Assembly: GCA_900766585.1 (NCBI GenBank)
Contig: CAAFVV010000050.1
Span: 43,584-107,583 of the forward strand
DNA: 64,000 bases
Direction: 5' to 3'
Origin: Clostridia bacterium
GTDB taxonomy: Bacteria; Bacillota; Clostridia; Oscillospirales; Acutalibacteraceae
The notes under the pieces are model-generated. The model worked only from the letters and a program-made list of their open reading frames with translations. It ran no database searches and had not been told where the DNA came from. A program made the translations under genes and the position numbers. Within the stretch, counting starts at the first letter, position 1; every line of letters starts with the position of its first letter. Of the stretch, positions 46,441 through 55,003 are shown piece after piece.

Positions 46441-47537
46441 AAAGCACCTTCGGACAGAGCATCACGCTCACGATCGCCGGGGAGAGCCACGGTGCGGCGC
46501 TGACGGCGATCGTGGCGGGACTTGCACCGGGACTTCCGGTGGATGAGGCGTATATCGCGGCGCAGATGGAGCGCCGCCGGGCGATCGGCGATATTTCCAC
46601 CGCCCGCCATGAGCCGGACGAGGTCGAGATCTTAAGCGGCGTTTTCCGCGGGCGCACGACCGGCACGCCGGTGACGCTGCTCATCCGCAACCGCGACACG
46701 CACAGCGCGGACTATGCGCCGCTCGCCGCGGTGCCGCGGCCGGGCCATGCCGACTACACGGCGCAGTGCAAGTACCACGGCTTTCAGGATTACCGCGGCG
46801 GCGGTCACTTCAGCGGACGGATCACAGCGGCTGAAGTGGCGGCGGGGGCGCTTGTGCTGCCCGCGCTGCGGGGCAGGGGCATTGCGATTGCGACGCATAT
46901 CGCCCGCTGCGCCGGGATCGACGACCGCCCGTTTTCGGCTGATCCTGCCGCCGATATGGCGGCGCTTGCCGACCGCCCGTTTGCCGTGCTGGATGCGGCG
47001 GCGGGTGAGCGGATGCAGGCGGCGATACGCGAAGCCAGGGCGTCCGGCGACAGCGTGGGCGGCATACTGGAAACGCTGGTGACGGGTATGCCTGCCGGTG
47101 TGGGCGAGCCGTGGTTTGACAGCGTGGAGAGCGTGCTGTCGCACCTGCTGTTTTCCGTGCCCGCCGTCAAGGGCGTGTCGTTCGGCGACGGCTTTGCGCT
47201 TGCCGACCGGCGCGGGAGCGAGGCCAACGACCCGTTTGGAATAGTCGGCGGCGAGGTTCGCCCGCTGTCTGACCATAACGGCGGCATCAACGGCGGAATC
47301 ACGAACGGCGGCGCGCTGCGCTTTTGCTGTGCGGTCAAGCCGACACCCTCTGTCGCGCGGGAGCAGCAGACGGTGAATCTTGAAACCCGCACCCCGCAGA
47401 CGCTGATTGTTAAGGGGCGGCACGATCCTGCGATCGTCCACCGCGCACGCGTCGTGGTTGACAGCGTGACGGCACTGGGGCTGGCGGATCTGCTCGCTTG
47501 GCGGTTTGGCACCGACTGGCTGGCGGAAAAGGCGTAA
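46437..47537 (+). CDS. aroC: Chorismate synthase
   Basis: The 366-residue FMN-dependent enzyme makes chorismate from EPSP. Family signatures are GESHGAALTAIVAG near the N-terminus (~residue 16), RPGHADYTAQCKYHG (~101) with RGGGHFSGRITAAE (~120), and NGGINGGITNGG (~281). The ATG at 46437 overlaps the aroB stop. An in-frame upstream start inside aroB is rejected. It is followed 15 bp later by the aroE-aroK fusion. Confidence 0.97.
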   Translation: MKSTFGQSITLTIAGESHGAALTAIVAGLAPGLPVDEAYIAAQMERRRAIGDISTARHEPDEVEILSGVFRGRTTGTPVTLLIRNRDTHSADYAPLAAVPRPGHADYTAQCKYHGFQDYRGGGHFSGRITAAEVAAGALVLPALRGRGIAIATHIARCAGIDDRPFSADPAADMAALADRPFAVLDAAAGERMQAAIREARASGDSVGGILETLVTGMPAGVGEPWFDSVESVLSHLLFSVPAVKGVSFGDGFALADRRGSEANDPFGIVGGEVRPLSDHNGGINGGITNGGALRFCCAVKPTPSVAREQQTVNLETRTPQTLIVKGRHDPAIVHRARVVVDSVTALGLADLLAWRFGTDWLAEKA

Positions 47538-47552
47538 AAAGGAGTTTTGACT

Positions 47553-48788
47553 ATGGAATTCGGCGTGATCGGGGAGCATCTGCCCCACACGTTTTCTCCG
47601 GAGATCCACCGGCTCATCGGCGACTATGCCTACACCGTGCGGGAAATGCCGCCCGAGGCGGTGCCCGCCTTTCTGAAGGAGCGGGCGTTTCGGGGAATCA
47701 ATGTCACGATCCCGTATAAAGAGCTGGTGATGCCGTATCTGGATGAGATCGACGGCGCGGCGCGGGTGGTCGGCTCGGTCAATACGGTGGTCAACCGCGG
47801 CGGGCGGCTGATCGGCTACAATACCGATGTGGACGGCCTGACCGCGCTGATCCGCCGCGTCGGTGCAGATCCGGCGGGCAAGCCCGCATTGATTTTCGGC
47901 AGCGGCGGCACGGCGCACACCGCGCGCGCGGTGCTCAAAGCCCTCGGCGCGTCGGAGATCACCACGGTCAGCCGCCATCCGCAGGACGGAGCGATCTCCT
48001 ATGCCGAGGCGCGCACCCGCCGCGCGGCGCTGCTCGTGAATACGACGCCCTGCGGCATGTTCCCGCATTTGGATACCGCCGCATTTGATCCGGCGGAATA
48101 TCCCGACGCCGAGGCGGTGGTGGACGTGGTGTATAATCCGCTGCGCACCAAGGTGGTGCAGCAGGCGCAGGCGCGCGGCATTCCCGCGGACACGGGGCTG
48201 TATATGCTGGTGGTGCAGGCGATCGCGGCGGCGGAGCATTTTTTGCGGGAGCCGGTGCCGCCTGCGCGCGCCGAGGCGATATTCCGCCGCGTGCGGCAGA
48301 GCAAGGAAAATATCGTGCTGACCGGTATGCCCTCCTGCGGCAAATCGACGGTCGGCAGAGCGCTGGCGGATGCCCTGTCCCGCCCGTTTTTTGACGCGGA
48401 TGAGGAGATCGTCCGCGAGGCGGGAGAGCCGATTCCTGCACTGTTTGCCAAGGAGGGCGAGGCGGCGTTCCGCGAGCGGGAGACGGCGGTCATCGCCCGC
48501 TGTCTGGCAGGAAAGACCGGCTGCGTGATCGCGACGGGCGGCGGCGCCGTGCTGCGCGAGGAGAATATCCGGCTGCTGCGGCAAAACGGGCGTATCTTCT
48601 TCCTCGACTGCCCGCTTGACCGGCTCACGCCGACCGGCGACCGCCCGACGGCTTCGTCCGCCGAGGCGCTGCGCCGCCGGTTTGAGGAGCGCTATCCGCT
48701 CTACTGCGCGCGCTGTGACCGGCGGATTCCCGCGGGCGGCTCGGTCGAGGAAGTCGTCAAAGCCGTAAAGGAGGCGTTTGAAGCATGA
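47553..48788 (+). CDS. aroEK: Fused shikimate dehydrogenase-shikimate kinase
   Basis: The 411-residue protein joins two shikimate enzymes. Residues ~1-250 are AroE: GVIGEHLPHTFSPEIH, catalytic Lys in NVTIPYKE (~55), NTDVDG, and NADP motif GSGGTAHTARAV (~115). Residues ~253-411 are AroK: P-loop GMPSCGKST (~257), DADEEI (~277) and GGGAVLREEN (~330). The order matches pathway steps four and five. The start is the ATG at 47553 after AAAAAGGAG. The stop overlaps aroQ. No internal stop or start marks a frameshift, so the fusion appears genuine. Confidence 0.95.
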   Translation: MEFGVIGEHLPHTFSPEIHRLIGDYAYTVREMPPEAVPAFLKERAFRGINVTIPYKELVMPYLDEIDGAARVVGSVNTVVNRGGRLIGYNTDVDGLTALIRRVGADPAGKPALIFGSGGTAHTARAVLKALGASEITTVSRHPQDGAISYAEARTRRAALLVNTTPCGMFPHLDTAAFDPAEYPDAEAVVDVVYNPLRTKVVQQAQARGIPADTGLYMLVVQAIAAAEHFLREPVPPARAEAIFRRVRQSKENIVLTGMPSCGKSTVGRALADALSRPFFDADEEIVREAGEPIPALFAKEGEAAFRERETAVIARCLAGKTGCVIATGGGAVLREENIRLLRQNGRIFFLDCPLDRLTPTGDRPTASSAEALRRRFEERYPLYCARCDRRIPAGGSVEEVVKAVKEAFEA

Positions 48789-49222
48789 AAATACGGGTGA
48801 TCAACGGCCCAAATCTGAATATGCTCGGCATCCGCGAGCCGGATATCTACGGCCGCGAGACCTATGCCGATCTGGTGGACAAGCTGCGGCGATACGCCGA
48901 CCGGTGCGGCGTGGAGCTTGAGGTGATGCAGTCCAATGCCGAGGGCGGGCTTGTGGATGCGATCCAGGGCGCCTACGGCAGCTGTGACGGAATCGTTATC
49001 AATCCCGCCGCCTATACGCATACGAGCATTGCAATTTTAGACGCCGTGAAGGCGGTGGGGCTGCCGACGGTGGAGGTACATATCTCCGACGTGTCCAGAC
49101 GGGAGCCGTTTCGCGCCGTCAGCTATATCCGCGCCGCCTGTATCGCCACGATTGCGGGACACGGGACGGACGGCTATCTGGAGGCGATCGACCTGCTGCG
49201 GGAAAGGATGGGAACGGCATGA
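48785..49222 (+). CDS. aroQ: Type II 3-dehydroquinate dehydratase
   Basis: The 145-residue type II dehydroquinase has VINGPNLNMLGIREPDIYG at the N-terminus (with the catalytic Tyr), QSNAEGGLVDAIQ (~residue 55), INPAAYTHTSIAI (~75) with an active His, and VEVHISDVSRREPFR (~98). It removes water from 3-dehydroquinate and forms dodecamers in the family. It overlaps both neighbours through ATGA junctions. Confidence 0.97.
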   Translation: MKIRVINGPNLNMLGIREPDIYGRETYADLVDKLRRYADRCGVELEVMQSNAEGGLVDAIQGAYGSCDGIVINPAAYTHTSIAILDAVKAVGLPTVEVHISDVSRREPFRAVSYIRAACIATIAGHGTDGYLEAIDLLRERMGTA

Positions 49223-50427
49223 CGGTCACGATCCGTCCCGGCACGGTGCGGGGACAAATCACGGCGCCGCCCTCAAAGAGCATGGCGCACCGGATGCTGA
49301 TCGGCGCGGGACTGGCGCAGGGCGTCAGCGTGATCCGCGGCATCAGCCATTCGGAGGATATGGGCGCGACGCTTGACTGCCTTGCGGCAGCAGGCGCGCT
49401 CTGCCGCCGCGACGGCGACACGGTCACGGTGACGGGCGCGGACTGGACGCGCATTCCCACAGGAACCGTGCTGCCCTGCCGCGAGAGCGGCAGTACGCTG
49501 CGGTTTTTAATCCCGCTCTGCCTGCTCGGCGGCGGTGAGGTGACATTTACCGGCAGCGAAACGCTGATGTCCCGCCCGCTGAGCGTGTATGAGGAGCTCT
49601 GCCGCCGGCAGGGGCTGCGCTTTGCCCCGTCCGGGCGGGAGCTGACGGTTGGCGGTGCACTGTCGGCAGGGGAATACCGCATACGCGGCAATATCAGCAG
49701 CCAGTTTGTGACGGGGCTGCTGTATGCGCTGCCGCTGCTGCCGCGGGAGAGCCGCATCGTGCTCCGCCCGCCGGTGGAGAGCCGCTCCTATATCGGGCTG
49801 ACGCTGCGGGCGCTGTCGGCGTTCGGCGTGACGGCGCAGTGGGAGGACGAGCGGACGCTGACTGTTCCGGGCGGACAGCGGTATACGCCGGTGGAGACCG
49901 CCGTGGAGGGCGATTACTCCAATGCGGCATTTTTTGCGGCGCTCAATGTCCTCGGCTCCGAGGTGACGGTTTTAGGGCTTGACCCCGACAGCCTGCAGGG
50001 CGACCGGGTGTACACCCACTTTTTCGACCAGCTGCAAAAGGGCACGCCGACGATCCATATTGCCGACTGCCCGGATCTCGGTCCGGTGCTGTTTGCCGTG
50101 GCGGCGGCGTGCAGCGGCGGCGTGTTCACCGGTACACGGCGGCTGCGGCTCAAGGAGAGCGACCGCGCCGCCGCCATGGCGGAGGAGCTGGCGAAATGCG
50201 GCGTGGCGGTGACGGTGCATGAGGACAGCGTAGTCGTCTACCCGCACGATCTGCACCCGCCGAAAACGCCGCTTTGCGGGCATAACGATCACCGCATCGT
50301 GATGGCGCTTTCTGTGCTGCTGACCCGTCTGGGCGGGCAGATTGAGGGGGCGGAGGCTGTGGCCAAAAGCATGCCCGACTTTTTTGACGTATGGGAATCT
50401 CTCGGATTTGAGGTGGAACGGATATGA
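49219..50427 (+). CDS. aroA: EPSP synthase (3-phosphoshikimate 1-carboxyvinyltransferase)
   Basis: The 402-residue protein is slightly shorter than the usual ~430. It has PPSKSMAHRMLIGAGLAQG near residue 15, the PEP-binding region LPCRESGSTLRFL (~88, in which the RESGST pattern suggests a class II enzyme), and KESDRAAAMAEELAKCG (~312). It joins PEP to shikimate 3-phosphate. It overlaps aroQ and tyrA by 4 bases each. Confidence 0.96.
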   Translation: MTVTIRPGTVRGQITAPPSKSMAHRMLIGAGLAQGVSVIRGISHSEDMGATLDCLAAAGALCRRDGDTVTVTGADWTRIPTGTVLPCRESGSTLRFLIPLCLLGGGEVTFTGSETLMSRPLSVYEELCRRQGLRFAPSGRELTVGGALSAGEYRIRGNISSQFVTGLLYALPLLPRESRIVLRPPVESRSYIGLTLRALSAFGVTAQWEDERTLTVPGGQRYTPVETAVEGDYSNAAFFAALNVLGSEVTVLGLDPDSLQGDRVYTHFFDQLQKGTPTIHIADCPDLGPVLFAVAAACSGGVFTGTRRLRLKESDRAAAMAEELAKCGVAVTVHEDSVVVYPHDLHPPKTPLCGHNDHRIVMALSVLLTRLGGQIEGAEAVAKSMPDFFDVWESLGFEVERI

Positions 50428-51281
50428 TGTTGGATACCGGAAAACGGATATTGATCGTCGGTCTCGGATTGATGGGCGGCAGCTATGCACGCGGATTCAA
50501 AAAGCTCGGATTTACGGTGACGGCGATCACCCGCAGTCAGTCCTCGATCGACTATGCGCTGGAAAATGGCATTATCGACCGCGGCAGCTGCACGCCTGAC
50601 CCCGCGCTGATCGGCGAGGCGGATCTCATCGTATTTGCGCTGTATCCCCATGTGTTTATCAACTGGATCGCGGAAAATCAGGCGGCGATGAAGCCGGGCG
50701 TGCTGCTGACCGATGTCACCGGCGTCAAGGGCAGCGTGGTGGAGCGGGTGCAGGAGCTGCTCCGTCCCGATGTGGAGTTTATCGCCGCCCACCCGATGGC
50801 GGGGCGCGAGGTCTACGGCGTGGAGAACAGCGACGACGCCATTTTTCGCGGGGCGAACTACATCGTGACCCCGACGGCGAAGAACACGCAGGCGGCGATC
50901 GAGGACTGCCTTGAGATCGGGCGGCTTCTGGGTTTTGCGCACGTGTCGGTGCTGTCGCCCGAAAAGCATGACGAGATGATCGGTTTTGTCTCCCAGCTCA
51001 CCCACTGCATCGCCGTGACGCTGATGGACTGCTGCGACGATGAAAAGCTGCGGGATTATACGGGCGATTCCTTCCGGGATCTGACCCGTATTGCCCGCAT
51101 CAACGATGAGATGTGGAGCGAGCTGTTTTTGATGAACAGGACGGCGCTTCTGCGGCAGATGGACCGCTTTTCCGAGGCTTTTTTTCGCCTGCGGCAGGCA
51201 CTTTCGGACGAGGACCGCGAGACCATGCGCGAGATGATGCGCGTTTCGACGCAGCGTCGCGCGCTGTTTGACAAGAAGTGA
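50424..51281 (+). CDS. tyrA: Prephenate dehydrogenase
   Basis: The 285-residue protein has an N-terminal Rossmann domain with GLGLMGGSYARGF (~residue 13) and a catalytic His in AAHPMAGREVYGVENS (~118). The helical dimerisation domain contains ISQL-type FVSQLTHCIAVTL (~189). It oxidises prephenate to 4-hydroxyphenylpyruvate for tyrosine. No ACT domain is attached, in contrast to pheA, so tyrosine feedback would need another route. It overlaps aroA by 4 bases. Confidence 0.95.
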   Translation: MMLDTGKRILIVGLGLMGGSYARGFKKLGFTVTAITRSQSSIDYALENGIIDRGSCTPDPALIGEADLIVFALYPHVFINWIAENQAAMKPGVLLTDVTGVKGSVVERVQELLRPDVEFIAAHPMAGREVYGVENSDDAIFRGANYIVTPTAKNTQAAIEDCLEIGRLLGFAHVSVLSPEKHDEMIGFVSQLTHCIAVTLMDCCDDEKLRDYTGDSFRDLTRIARINDEMWSELFLMNRTALLRQMDRFSEAFFRLRQALSDEDRETMREMMRVSTQRRALFDKK

Positions 51282-51294
51282 GGGGCTGACCGAT

Positions 51295-52323
51295 ATGAAT
51301 ATGGAATTTATCCGCAAGCTGCCGATCCCGAAGGAGGTCAAGGAGCGGTTTCCGCTCTCTCCCGGGCTGGCGGCGGTCAAGGCGGCGCGCGACGAGGCGA
51401 TCGGCGCGGTGTTTGACGGGCGGTCGGATCGCTTTTTGTTGATCATCGGCCCCTGTTCGGCGGACAGCGAGGATCCGGTGATCGAGTATATCACCCGTCT
51501 GCGCGAGGTGCAGGAGAAGGTCAGGGACAAAATTCTGATCATTCCCCGCATCTACACCGGCAAGCCCCGCACGACGGGGGACGGCTACAAGGGCTTTCTC
51601 CATCAGCCCGATCCGACCGGCAAGCCGGATCTCTACAAGGGCATCGTGGCAATACGCGGGCTGCACATGCGGGCGCTGCAGGAGACAGGCTTCTCCTGCG
51701 CGGACGAGATGCTCTATCCCGAAAATCACCGCTATCTGTCGGATCTGCTCGCCTATGTGGCGGTCGGCGCGCGCTCGGTTGAGGATCAGCAGCACCGGCT
51801 GACGGCGAGCGGGCTTAACGTGCCGGTGGGGATGAAAAATCCGACCGGCGGCGACCTGACCGTGATGATGAACTCCATCACCGCCGCCCAGCACGGGCAT
51901 ACGTTCATCTACCGCGGCTGGGAGGTGCAGAGCAGCGGCAATCCGCATGCCCACGCGATCCTGCGCGGCTATATGAACAAGCACGGGCAGTGCCTGCCGA
52001 ACTACCATTACGAGGATCTAAACCATGTGGCGGAGCTGTATGCCGCCCACGGGCTGAAAAATCCCGCTGTGATTGTGGACACCAACCACGCTAACTCGGG
52101 CAAGCAGTATTTGGAGCAGATCCGCATTGCCAAAGAGGTGCTCTACAGCTATCGGCACAGCGAATCCATTCACAAAATGGTCAAGGGGCTGATGATTGAG
52201 AGCTATCTGGTCGACGGTGCGCAGAAAGCCGGCAGCCAGGCATACGGACAGTCCATCACCGATCCCTGCCTCGGCTGGGAAAAGACCGAGCGGCTGATCT
52301 ACGACATCGCCGATGTGCTGTAA
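51295..52323 (+). CDS. aroF: 3-deoxy-7-phosphoheptulonate synthase, AroG-type
   Basis: The 342-residue class I DAHP synthase has LLIIGPCSADSEDPVIEYI near residue 40, IPRIYTGKPRTTGDGYKGF (~84), PVGMKNPTGGD (~178) and a metal-binding region VDTNHANSGKQ (~261). It condenses PEP and erythrose 4-phosphate, the committed step. Class I enzymes of this type are usually feedback-inhibited by Phe, Tyr or Trp through N-terminal contacts. Placed last in the operon, it completes the pathway coded upstream. The start at 51295 is preferred because AGGGG lies about 10 bases before it. Confidence 0.96.
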   Translation: MNMEFIRKLPIPKEVKERFPLSPGLAAVKAARDEAIGAVFDGRSDRFLLIIGPCSADSEDPVIEYITRLREVQEKVRDKILIIPRIYTGKPRTTGDGYKGFLHQPDPTGKPDLYKGIVAIRGLHMRALQETGFSCADEMLYPENHRYLSDLLAYVAVGARSVEDQQHRLTASGLNVPVGMKNPTGGDLTVMMNSITAAQHGHTFIYRGWEVQSSGNPHAHAILRGYMNKHGQCLPNYHYEDLNHVAELYAAHGLKNPAVIVDTNHANSGKQYLEQIRIAKEVLYSYRHSESIHKMVKGLMIESYLVDGAQKAGSQAYGQSITDPCLGWEKTERLIYDIADVL

Positions 52324-52329
52324 CAGAAA

Positions 52330-52386
52330 AAACAAACCGCGCGGCATACCGCCCCTTTTTGGGGAGAACGGTACGCCGCGCGGACG
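52330..52386. terminator. Convergent terminator after aromatic operon and aldolase
   Basis: CCGCGCGGCATACCG (52337-52351) pairs with CGGTACGCCGCGCGG (52369-52383) with one mismatch, around an inner CCCCTTTTTGGGG. On the minus strand the stem is followed by TTTGTTTTTT, a good terminator for the gene at 52403; on the plus strand the T tract is missing. Confidence 0.8.
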
Positions 52387-52402
52387 TATATACGGGGAGA
52401 CT

Positions 52403-53197
52403 TCAGCGATTCAGCTCTTTCATCACACGTGCCACCAGCTCCGCCACCGGATCAGCAGCAGAGGTGGTAGGGGCAGGGGCGGCACAGCCGCTGCAGGTGT
52501 GGCAGCCGACCTCGCCCGCCAGCTCCCGCACGCAGAGGTGCGCGGGATGCTTTTCCGCGTGCTTGGCGGCGCGGCGCGCCATGTAATCATCCACCTGCCC
52601 GGGAGTGAACTGTCCGCCGTTGACCGACTGCATGGTCAGCGTCATCTGCGCGTACATTTCCACCGCCTCCATGCGGTTGCAGGCGGTGAAGGGGTCTTTA
52701 GCGTAGGTCATGGCGGATATGTTGCTGAACAAAACGGCGTCAAAATGGGCGAACCACTCGCACAGTGCCGCTTCCGCTTCGGGCGTTTTGGGCAGCCCGT
52801 CCGGCAGACAGGGAACGCAGCCGAGGGCGTTGAGCGCCTCGAGCGGCGCAGGCATGGTCAGCGACTGTCCCGCCATGGCATAGGTCACGGCGGTGCGCGG
52901 ATAGGCGTGGATCACGCAGCGGACGTCCGGCCGCGTCTTGTAGATCAGCAGATGGGTCTTGACTGCCGCAGTGGGCTTGTAGCCCGCAGCGGCGCGCAGC
53001 AGCTGACCGTTTTGGTCGATCAGGCAGAGGGATTCCTCCGTCATCAGCCCCTTGCAGGTGCCGGAAGCCGTGCACAGCACCGTGCCGTCGTCGAGCTTGA
53101 CCGACATGCTGCCGTCGGTCGAGGTGGCGAGATCCTTGGCATAGAGACGCCTGCCCGCGGCAAGCAGCTCCTCTGCCCATTCATGCTCTGTTTTCAT
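52403..53197 (-). CDS. Class II aldolase/adducin-like protein, divergent active site
   Basis: The 264-residue protein has the class II aldolase fold (~1-210). The entrance motif is STDGSMSVKLDDG (usually NGNIS) and CTASGTCKG carries phosphate-loop character. The zinc motif HxH is HAY here (VIHAYPRTAVTYAM, ~residue 93), and the later HG-type third His is not evident (FSNISAMTYAKDPF). It may therefore lack aldolase activity. The tail after residue ~230 has a CHTCSGC cluster, an Ala/Pro/Thr linker and an amphipathic helix DPVAELVARVMKELNR. Such linker-helix tails direct enzymes into bacterial microcompartments. It is last in the murA-yitT-ymdB set. Confidence 0.8.
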   Translation of the reverse strand: MKTEHEWAEELLAAGRRLYAKDLATSTDGSMSVKLDDGTVLCTASGTCKGLMTEESLCLIDQNGQLLRAAAGYKPTAAVKTHLLIYKTRPDVRCVIHAYPRTAVTYAMAGQSLTMPAPLEALNALGCVPCLPDGLPKTPEAEAALCEWFAHFDAVLFSNISAMTYAKDPFTACNRMEAVEMYAQMTLTMQSVNGGQFTPGQVDDYMARRAAKHAEKHPAHLCVRELAGEVGCHTCSGCAAPAPTTSAADPVAELVARVMKELNR

Positions 53198-53219
53198 GAA
53201 AAATGCCTCCTATTCGCCG

Positions 53220-53987
53220 TCAGACGGCGAGTGTTTCGATATGTACGGTGTGTCCCGTGGCGGGGTCAAGCGTCAGGACGACGGCGTTCATCACGCAGGG
53301 ACCGTCCGCCGTGGCAAAGCGCACGGGCAGCTTGCCCTTCATGCGGGCGATGGACAGCTCCGGGCGGACGCCGAGCACGGACTGCACGGGGCCGGTCATG
53401 CCGACATCCGTCAGAAATCCGGTGCCGGACGGCAAGATCTGCGCGTCGGCGGTCTGCACATGCGTGTGAGTGCCGCAGAGTGCGGAAATGCGTCCGTCGG
53501 CGTAATAGGCGAGCGCTTTTTTCTCCGCCGTGGCTTCGGCATGAAAGTCCACCAGGCAGAAGTGCGGGTGTCCCGCCTCGTCAAGCAGCCGGTCGAGCGT
53601 CTCAAACGGACAGGCGAGCGGCTCTAAGTACACGGTGCCGAGCAGGTTGATGACGGTGAGCGAAAAGCGTCCCTTGTCCACAACGCCGACGCCGCTGCCG
53701 GGCGTGCCGGCGGGGTAGTTGGCGGGACGGAGAAGCAGAGGATTGCGCTCCAGCTCGTCATACAGCTCATGGCGGCGGAAGGTGTGGTTGCCGCCGGTGA
53801 TCAGGTCGGCGCCGCTGTCAAAAATGTGGCGGGCGGCAGTGGAGGTCAGCCCGTTGCCGTCGGCGGCGTTTTCGCCGTTGACCACGCAGATATCAATGCT
53901 GTGCTGCTTTTTTATGCCGGGCAGCACCCGGCGCAGATGGTCGCAGCCGACACTGCCGACTACGTCCCCGACCATGAGAACCTTCAT
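53220..53987 (-). CDS. ymdB: YmdB-family metallophosphoesterase
   Basis: The 255-residue calcineurin-like phosphodiesterase has the two-metal pattern: MVGDVVGSVG (residue ~5), NGENAADG (~35), GGNHTFRRHE (~65), DFHAEATAEK (~147) and GTHTHVQTADAQI (~170). The family includes B. subtilis YmdB, a cyclic-nucleotide phosphodiesterase affecting biofilm and motility decisions. The start at 53987 lies after GGAGG. It sits 26 bp behind the YitT gene and 22 bp before the aldolase-like gene. Confidence 0.93.
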   Translation of the reverse strand: MKVLMVGDVVGSVGCDHLRRVLPGIKKQHSIDICVVNGENAADGNGLTSTAARHIFDSGADLITGGNHTFRRHELYDELERNPLLLRPANYPAGTPGSGVGVVDKGRFSLTVINLLGTVYLEPLACPFETLDRLLDEAGHPHFCLVDFHAEATAEKKALAYYADGRISALCGTHTHVQTADAQILPSGTGFLTDVGMTGPVQSVLGVRPELSIARMKGKLPVRFATADGPCVMNAVVLTLDPATGHTVHIETLAV

Positions 53988-54013
53988 ATGACCTCCGAAG
54001 CGGCGGTGCCGCT

Positions 54014-54925
54014 CTATTTTTTGCGGGTGAGCCGCGCACGCTTCCCGCGCCGCCGCTGTGCCGTCGGCGGCAGGCGGCGAAAGCCCTGACCGTAGACCCA
54101 GTCGGTCGGCAGAATGATGACAAAGGCGTCGGGATCGAGCGAGGCGACAAGCTGTGTCAGCGGATAAAATTCGGTGCGCCGGACGGCGCAGAGCAGCATC
54201 GGCCGCTCCTGTCCGCTGTAGCCGCCGTAGGCGGTGAGCCGCGTGACCCCGCGGTCGATGCGGGAGAGAATCTCCGCCGTAAGCTCCTCGGGATGCTCGG
54301 TGGAGATCAGCAGCATCTTGCCGGCGTCCATACCGGCGAGCACGCGGTCGATCAGTATTGAGGTCACGGCGACGAGAATGGCGGCATACATCACCGCGTC
54401 CACGTCGCGGTATACGGCGGCGCCGAAGGCGATGACGGCGGCATCCACGATGAGCAGCAGCCGCCCGATGGGGATATGGGGAAAGCGGCATTCCAGCAGC
54501 CGGGCGACGATCTCGGTGCCGCCGGTCGTGCCGCCGCGCAGATAGATCAGCCCCAGTCCCGCGCCGGTGCACAGACCGCCGAACAGAGCGGCAAGCAGCC
54601 GGTCATTCTGATAAACGGGCAGAAACGATACCGACAGGTCGATAAAGACCGAGGTAAGTACCGTATTGATGAGGGTGCGCACGGTAAATTCCCGCCCGAG
54701 CACCCGCCATGCCGCCAAAAACAGCGGAAGATTGATGCAAAGGATAACGGCGCCGACCGGCAGATCGAACAGCCGGTCTAAAACCAGCGCGATACCGGTG
54801 ACACCGCCGGGGACGAGGTCATTCGGGCTGACAAAGACGTTGACGCCGGCGGCATACAGCGCCGAGCCGACGAGATAGAGCAGCGCATCCTCAAGGAATG
54901 TGCGCAGCTTGCCGCCTTTTTTCAC
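54014..54925 (-). CDS. YitT family membrane protein
   Basis: The 303-residue protein has about five N-terminal membrane helices (~15-190) with the conserved PNDLVPGGVTGIALVLDRLF (~residue 33) and LRGGTTGGTEIVARLL (~130). A C-terminal cytosolic DUF2179 domain (~205-290, with GVTRLTAYGGYSGQERPMLL) follows. The family function is unresolved. The start is GTG at 54925 after AAAGGAGAG; a longer in-frame start would run into the intergenic space. It lies 78 bp after murA and before ymdB. The C-terminus is a basic tail. Confidence 0.92.
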   Translation of the reverse strand: MKKGGKLRTFLEDALLYLVGSALYAAGVNVFVSPNDLVPGGVTGIALVLDRLFDLPVGAVILCINLPLFLAAWRVLGREFTVRTLINTVLTSVFIDLSVSFLPVYQNDRLLAALFGGLCTGAGLGLIYLRGGTTGGTEIVARLLECRFPHIPIGRLLLIVDAAVIAFGAAVYRDVDAVMYAAILVAVTSILIDRVLAGMDAGKMLLISTEHPEELTAEILSRIDRGVTRLTAYGGYSGQERPMLLCAVRRTEFYPLTQLVASLDPDAFVIILPTDWVYGQGFRRLPPTAQRRRGKRARLTRKK

Positions 54926-55003
54926 GGGCAGTCTCTCCTTTCTCACGTCACAGGGAGGCCAAAAGGGGAAACGGGGTCGCAAAAGCAGAGGACAGCGCCA
55001 AAA

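Noticed and set aside
46632..48584. Minus-strand open frame of 650 codons across aroC and aroE-aroK
   Set aside because: It crosses two real genes and an intergenic RBS; composition is that of antisense GC-rich coding DNA.
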